Shown here: in pieces, positions 5,994-7,329 of the stretch
How positions within the stretch are numbered: position 1 is the first letter of the stretch
Layout: the number at the start of each line of letters is the position of its first letter
Source of the DNA: HXMU1420-2 sp040830545
GTDB taxonomy: Bacteria > Pseudomonadota > Alphaproteobacteria > Rhodobacterales > Rhodobacteraceae
NCBI GenBank assembly: GCA_040830545.1
Contig: JBFOMB010000111.1
Coordinates: forward strand, 1-7,329
DNA length: 7,329 nucleotides
Direction: 5' to 3'
The notes under the pieces: generated by a model
What the model was told of the DNA's origin: nothing
The model's input: the letters and a program-made list of their open reading frames with translations, nothing else
Database searches by the model: none
Program-made: the position numbers and the translations under genes

Positions 5994-6434
5994 TCACCCG
6001 TGGAAAGCTTCGGGCAGGGCAAACAGCCCAAGGCCCAGCGCATATTTGAACAGCACAAACAGCCCCACCGACAGGCCAAGCCCGGTCAGTGCCGCCGTCA
6101 CCGGGCGCGGGTGGATCTGATAGCTGAGAATGGCGGCAGTAATCGCAGTGGGCAGCAGAAAGCCCAGCGGCTTCAGCGCGTAGGCATAGCCAACAAGGAT
6201 CACCACCGCGACGATGAGATTGCCCAGCGTCCGCAAACCCGGCCATTCCGGGTCTTCGTCCGGGCGCAAGGCGACCAGTATCCCGCACAGCGCGGCCACA
6301 GCGCCCACTAACATGGGAAAGGTGCGCGGCCCAACCGGGTCCGCGAGGAAGCTGGTCTGAATCTGCGTGGCGCTGGCAATGTAAGCCAGCGCCACCAGTG
6401 TCACGACCGCTCCGAAGATGCGGTCAGAGATCAT
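5994..6434 (-). CDS. tctB: Tripartite tricarboxylate transporter, small membrane subunit TctB
   Basis: This 146-residue protein is the small integral-membrane partner of TctA. It shows four hydrophobic segments (about residues 6-23, 39-56, 70-100 covering two closely spaced helices, and 112-137). The family signature DPVGPRTFPMLVG lies after the first helix, at about 32-44. TctB proteins are poorly conserved and their precise role is unclear, but they are needed for transport in the characterised system. The ATG at 6434 overlaps the last base of the tctC stop codon (TAATG), and GGGGTGATC upstream resembles the extended Shine-Dalgarno consensus. The stop at 5994 is four bases before tctA. This packing points to translational coupling within one transcript, in the order tctC, tctB, tctA. 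Identification rests on the signature, size and position. Confidence 0.93.
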   Translation of the reverse strand: MISDRIFGAVVTLVALAYIASATQIQTSFLADPVGPRTFPMLVGAVAALCGILVALRPDEDPEWPGLRTLGNLIVAVVILVGYAYALKPLGFLLPTAITAAILSYQIHPRPVTAALTGLGLSVGLFVLFKYALGLGLFALPEAFHG

Positions 6435-7329
6435 TACTGGATCACCCCGATGTCCTTGGACAGGGTGCGGATTTCACCCACAACACCGTCGACATAGGAC
6501 TGGAAGTCATCGCCCACCTTGGTGAACGGTGCCAGACCGTTGGCGGCCATGGCCTCTTTCCACTCGGCACTATCCGCAACCTGCTGCAAACGATCCGCCC
6601 ACTGGGCAAAGGTTTCGTCACTGATGCCTTTGGGCACATACAGCCCGCGCCAGTTCACCGCGACCACGTCGATGTTCTGTTCCTTGGCGGTCGGGATATC
6701 CTCGAACCCCGGCACGCGTTCTTCGGTCAGAACCGCAAGCGCTCGCACGTCGCCGGATTTCAGGAAGCCAACGATTTCTGACATGTCGCCTGACATGGCA
6801 TCCGTGAACCCGCCCACGGTCTGCGTGATCGCATCCGCGCCGCCATCAACACCGATGTACTTGATTGCCCGCACGTCGGACACACCTGCCCGTTGCAGGA
6901 TCATCAACGGTTTCAGGTGGTCAAACCCGCCGACCGCAGACCCACCAGCAAAGGCCACTTTGCCCGGCTCTGCCTTGATGGCATCAACCAGGTCCGTCAG
7001 CGTCTGATGCGGGCTGTCGGCCGCCACAACAATCACGCCCGGATCAGCCCCAATTGCGCCCACAAACCGTACCTGATCAGCGGTCATGCCTGCATAGGCG
7101 TTCTGCGCCAGACGTGTGGCTGTCGCGGACGAGGCTGCGACAATCCGGTCCGCGTCATCTTTGCGCTCGTTTACCACGTGGCTGAAAGCTACCACGCCCC
7201 CGGCGCCGGCCATGTTGGTCACCTGAATCGGCTTTCCCACCGCGCCGATGTCATGCCTGATTGTGCCTGTCTGGCGGCAGGAGAACTCCCAGCCTCCACC
7301 CGGGTACGCCGGTGCGTTACATTCTGCCC
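6434..7329 (-). CDS. tctC: Tripartite tricarboxylate transporter periplasmic binding protein TctC (5' end missing)
   Basis: The frame runs to the window edge with no start, so the signal peptide and first residues are missing; about 298 residues are visible. This is the periplasmic solute-binding component of the TTT carrier, of the Bug/TctC fold. The first visible residues, AECNAPAYPGGGWEFSCRQ, match the N-terminal ligand-loop motif of the citrate-type TctC group (usually PANPGGGWDFTCRQ), with Glu where Asp is usual. Two cysteines flank this loop, probably a disulfide. NMAGAGGVVAFSHV and, further on, GGSAVGGFDHLKP and YIGVDGGADA fit the family's ligand-binding loops; PGFEDIPTAKEQ and VNWRGLYVPKGI are typical of its C-terminal lobe. 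GTG at 7240 is in frame but inside the domain and is not the start. It heads the operon; its promoter and any TctDE-like two-component regulator would lie beyond the window. The substrate is unknown. Confidence 0.93.
   Translation of the reverse strand, partial: AECNAPAYPGGGWEFSCRQTGTIRHDIGAVGKPIQVTNMAGAGGVVAFSHVVNERKDDADRIVAASSATATRLAQNAYAGMTADQVRFVGAIGADPGVIVVAADSPHQTLTDLVDAIKAEPGKVAFAGGSAVGGFDHLKPLMILQRAGVSDVRAIKYIGVDGGADAITQTVGGFTDAMSGDMSEIVGFLKSGDVRALAVLTEERVPGFEDIPTAKEQNIDVVAVNWRGLYVPKGISDETFAQWADRLQQVADSAEWKEAMAANGLAPFTKVGDDFQSYVDGVVGEIRTLSKDIGVIQ

Noticed and set aside
4649..6049. Long open frame on the plus strand opposite tctA
   Set aside because: Low-complexity Gln/Arg/His-rich translation typical of the reverse complement of a GC-rich membrane protein gene.
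5990..6079. 30-residue N-terminal extension of tctA
   Set aside because: It lies inside tctB, is Cys/Trp-rich and unlike TctA N-termini; MDLFANLAIGFG at 5989 is the family-typical start.

Overview
The window looks like ordinary chromosomal DNA from an alphaproteobacterium, most likely a Rhodobacterales/Roseobacter-type organism. The evidence is GC-rich coding sequence with strong G/C third positions, an RpoH of alphaproteobacterial RpoHI type, and a tctCBA uptake operon of a kind common in that group. The assignment to order rests on recognising protein families by eye, not on a search.

Layout. (1) Positions 1-403, plus strand: the C-terminal third of a class I SAM-dependent RNA methyltransferase (RlmL/YcbY-like), whose 5' part lies outside the window. 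(2) 381-472: a convergent junction with a Rho-independent terminator for rpoH and a 22-bp perfect palindrome. (3) 470-1366, minus strand: rpoH, the heat-shock sigma factor. It has a strong Shine-Dalgarno sequence and a near-consensus sigma-32-type promoter, so it probably reads its own promoter. A second promoter-like arrangement lies further upstream, with a 16-bp palindrome in its spacer. (4) 1367-2360: about 1 kb with no convincing gene but several dyad symmetries, including a long imperfect inverted repeat at 2054-2162. (5) 2361-4331, plus strand: a membrane-anchored nucleotide-sugar 4,6-dehydratase of the WbpM/PglF/CapD family, for surface polysaccharide or glycoconjugate synthesis. (6) 4332-4483: a convergent gap filled by a REP-like pair of palindromes that can form a 26-bp stem. 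(7) 4484-7329, minus strand: tctC (cut by the window end), tctB and tctA, a tightly packed tripartite tricarboxylate transporter operon.

The three functional blocks (stress sigma factor, surface polysaccharide enzyme, secondary carboxylate uptake) look like independent neighbours, not one pathway. I see no new multi-gene system. The parts that repay a second look are non-coding: the two-layer promoter region of rpoH, a palindromic motif present on both sides of rpoH, the inverted repeat in the 1-kb gap, and the paired palindromes between the dehydratase and tctA.
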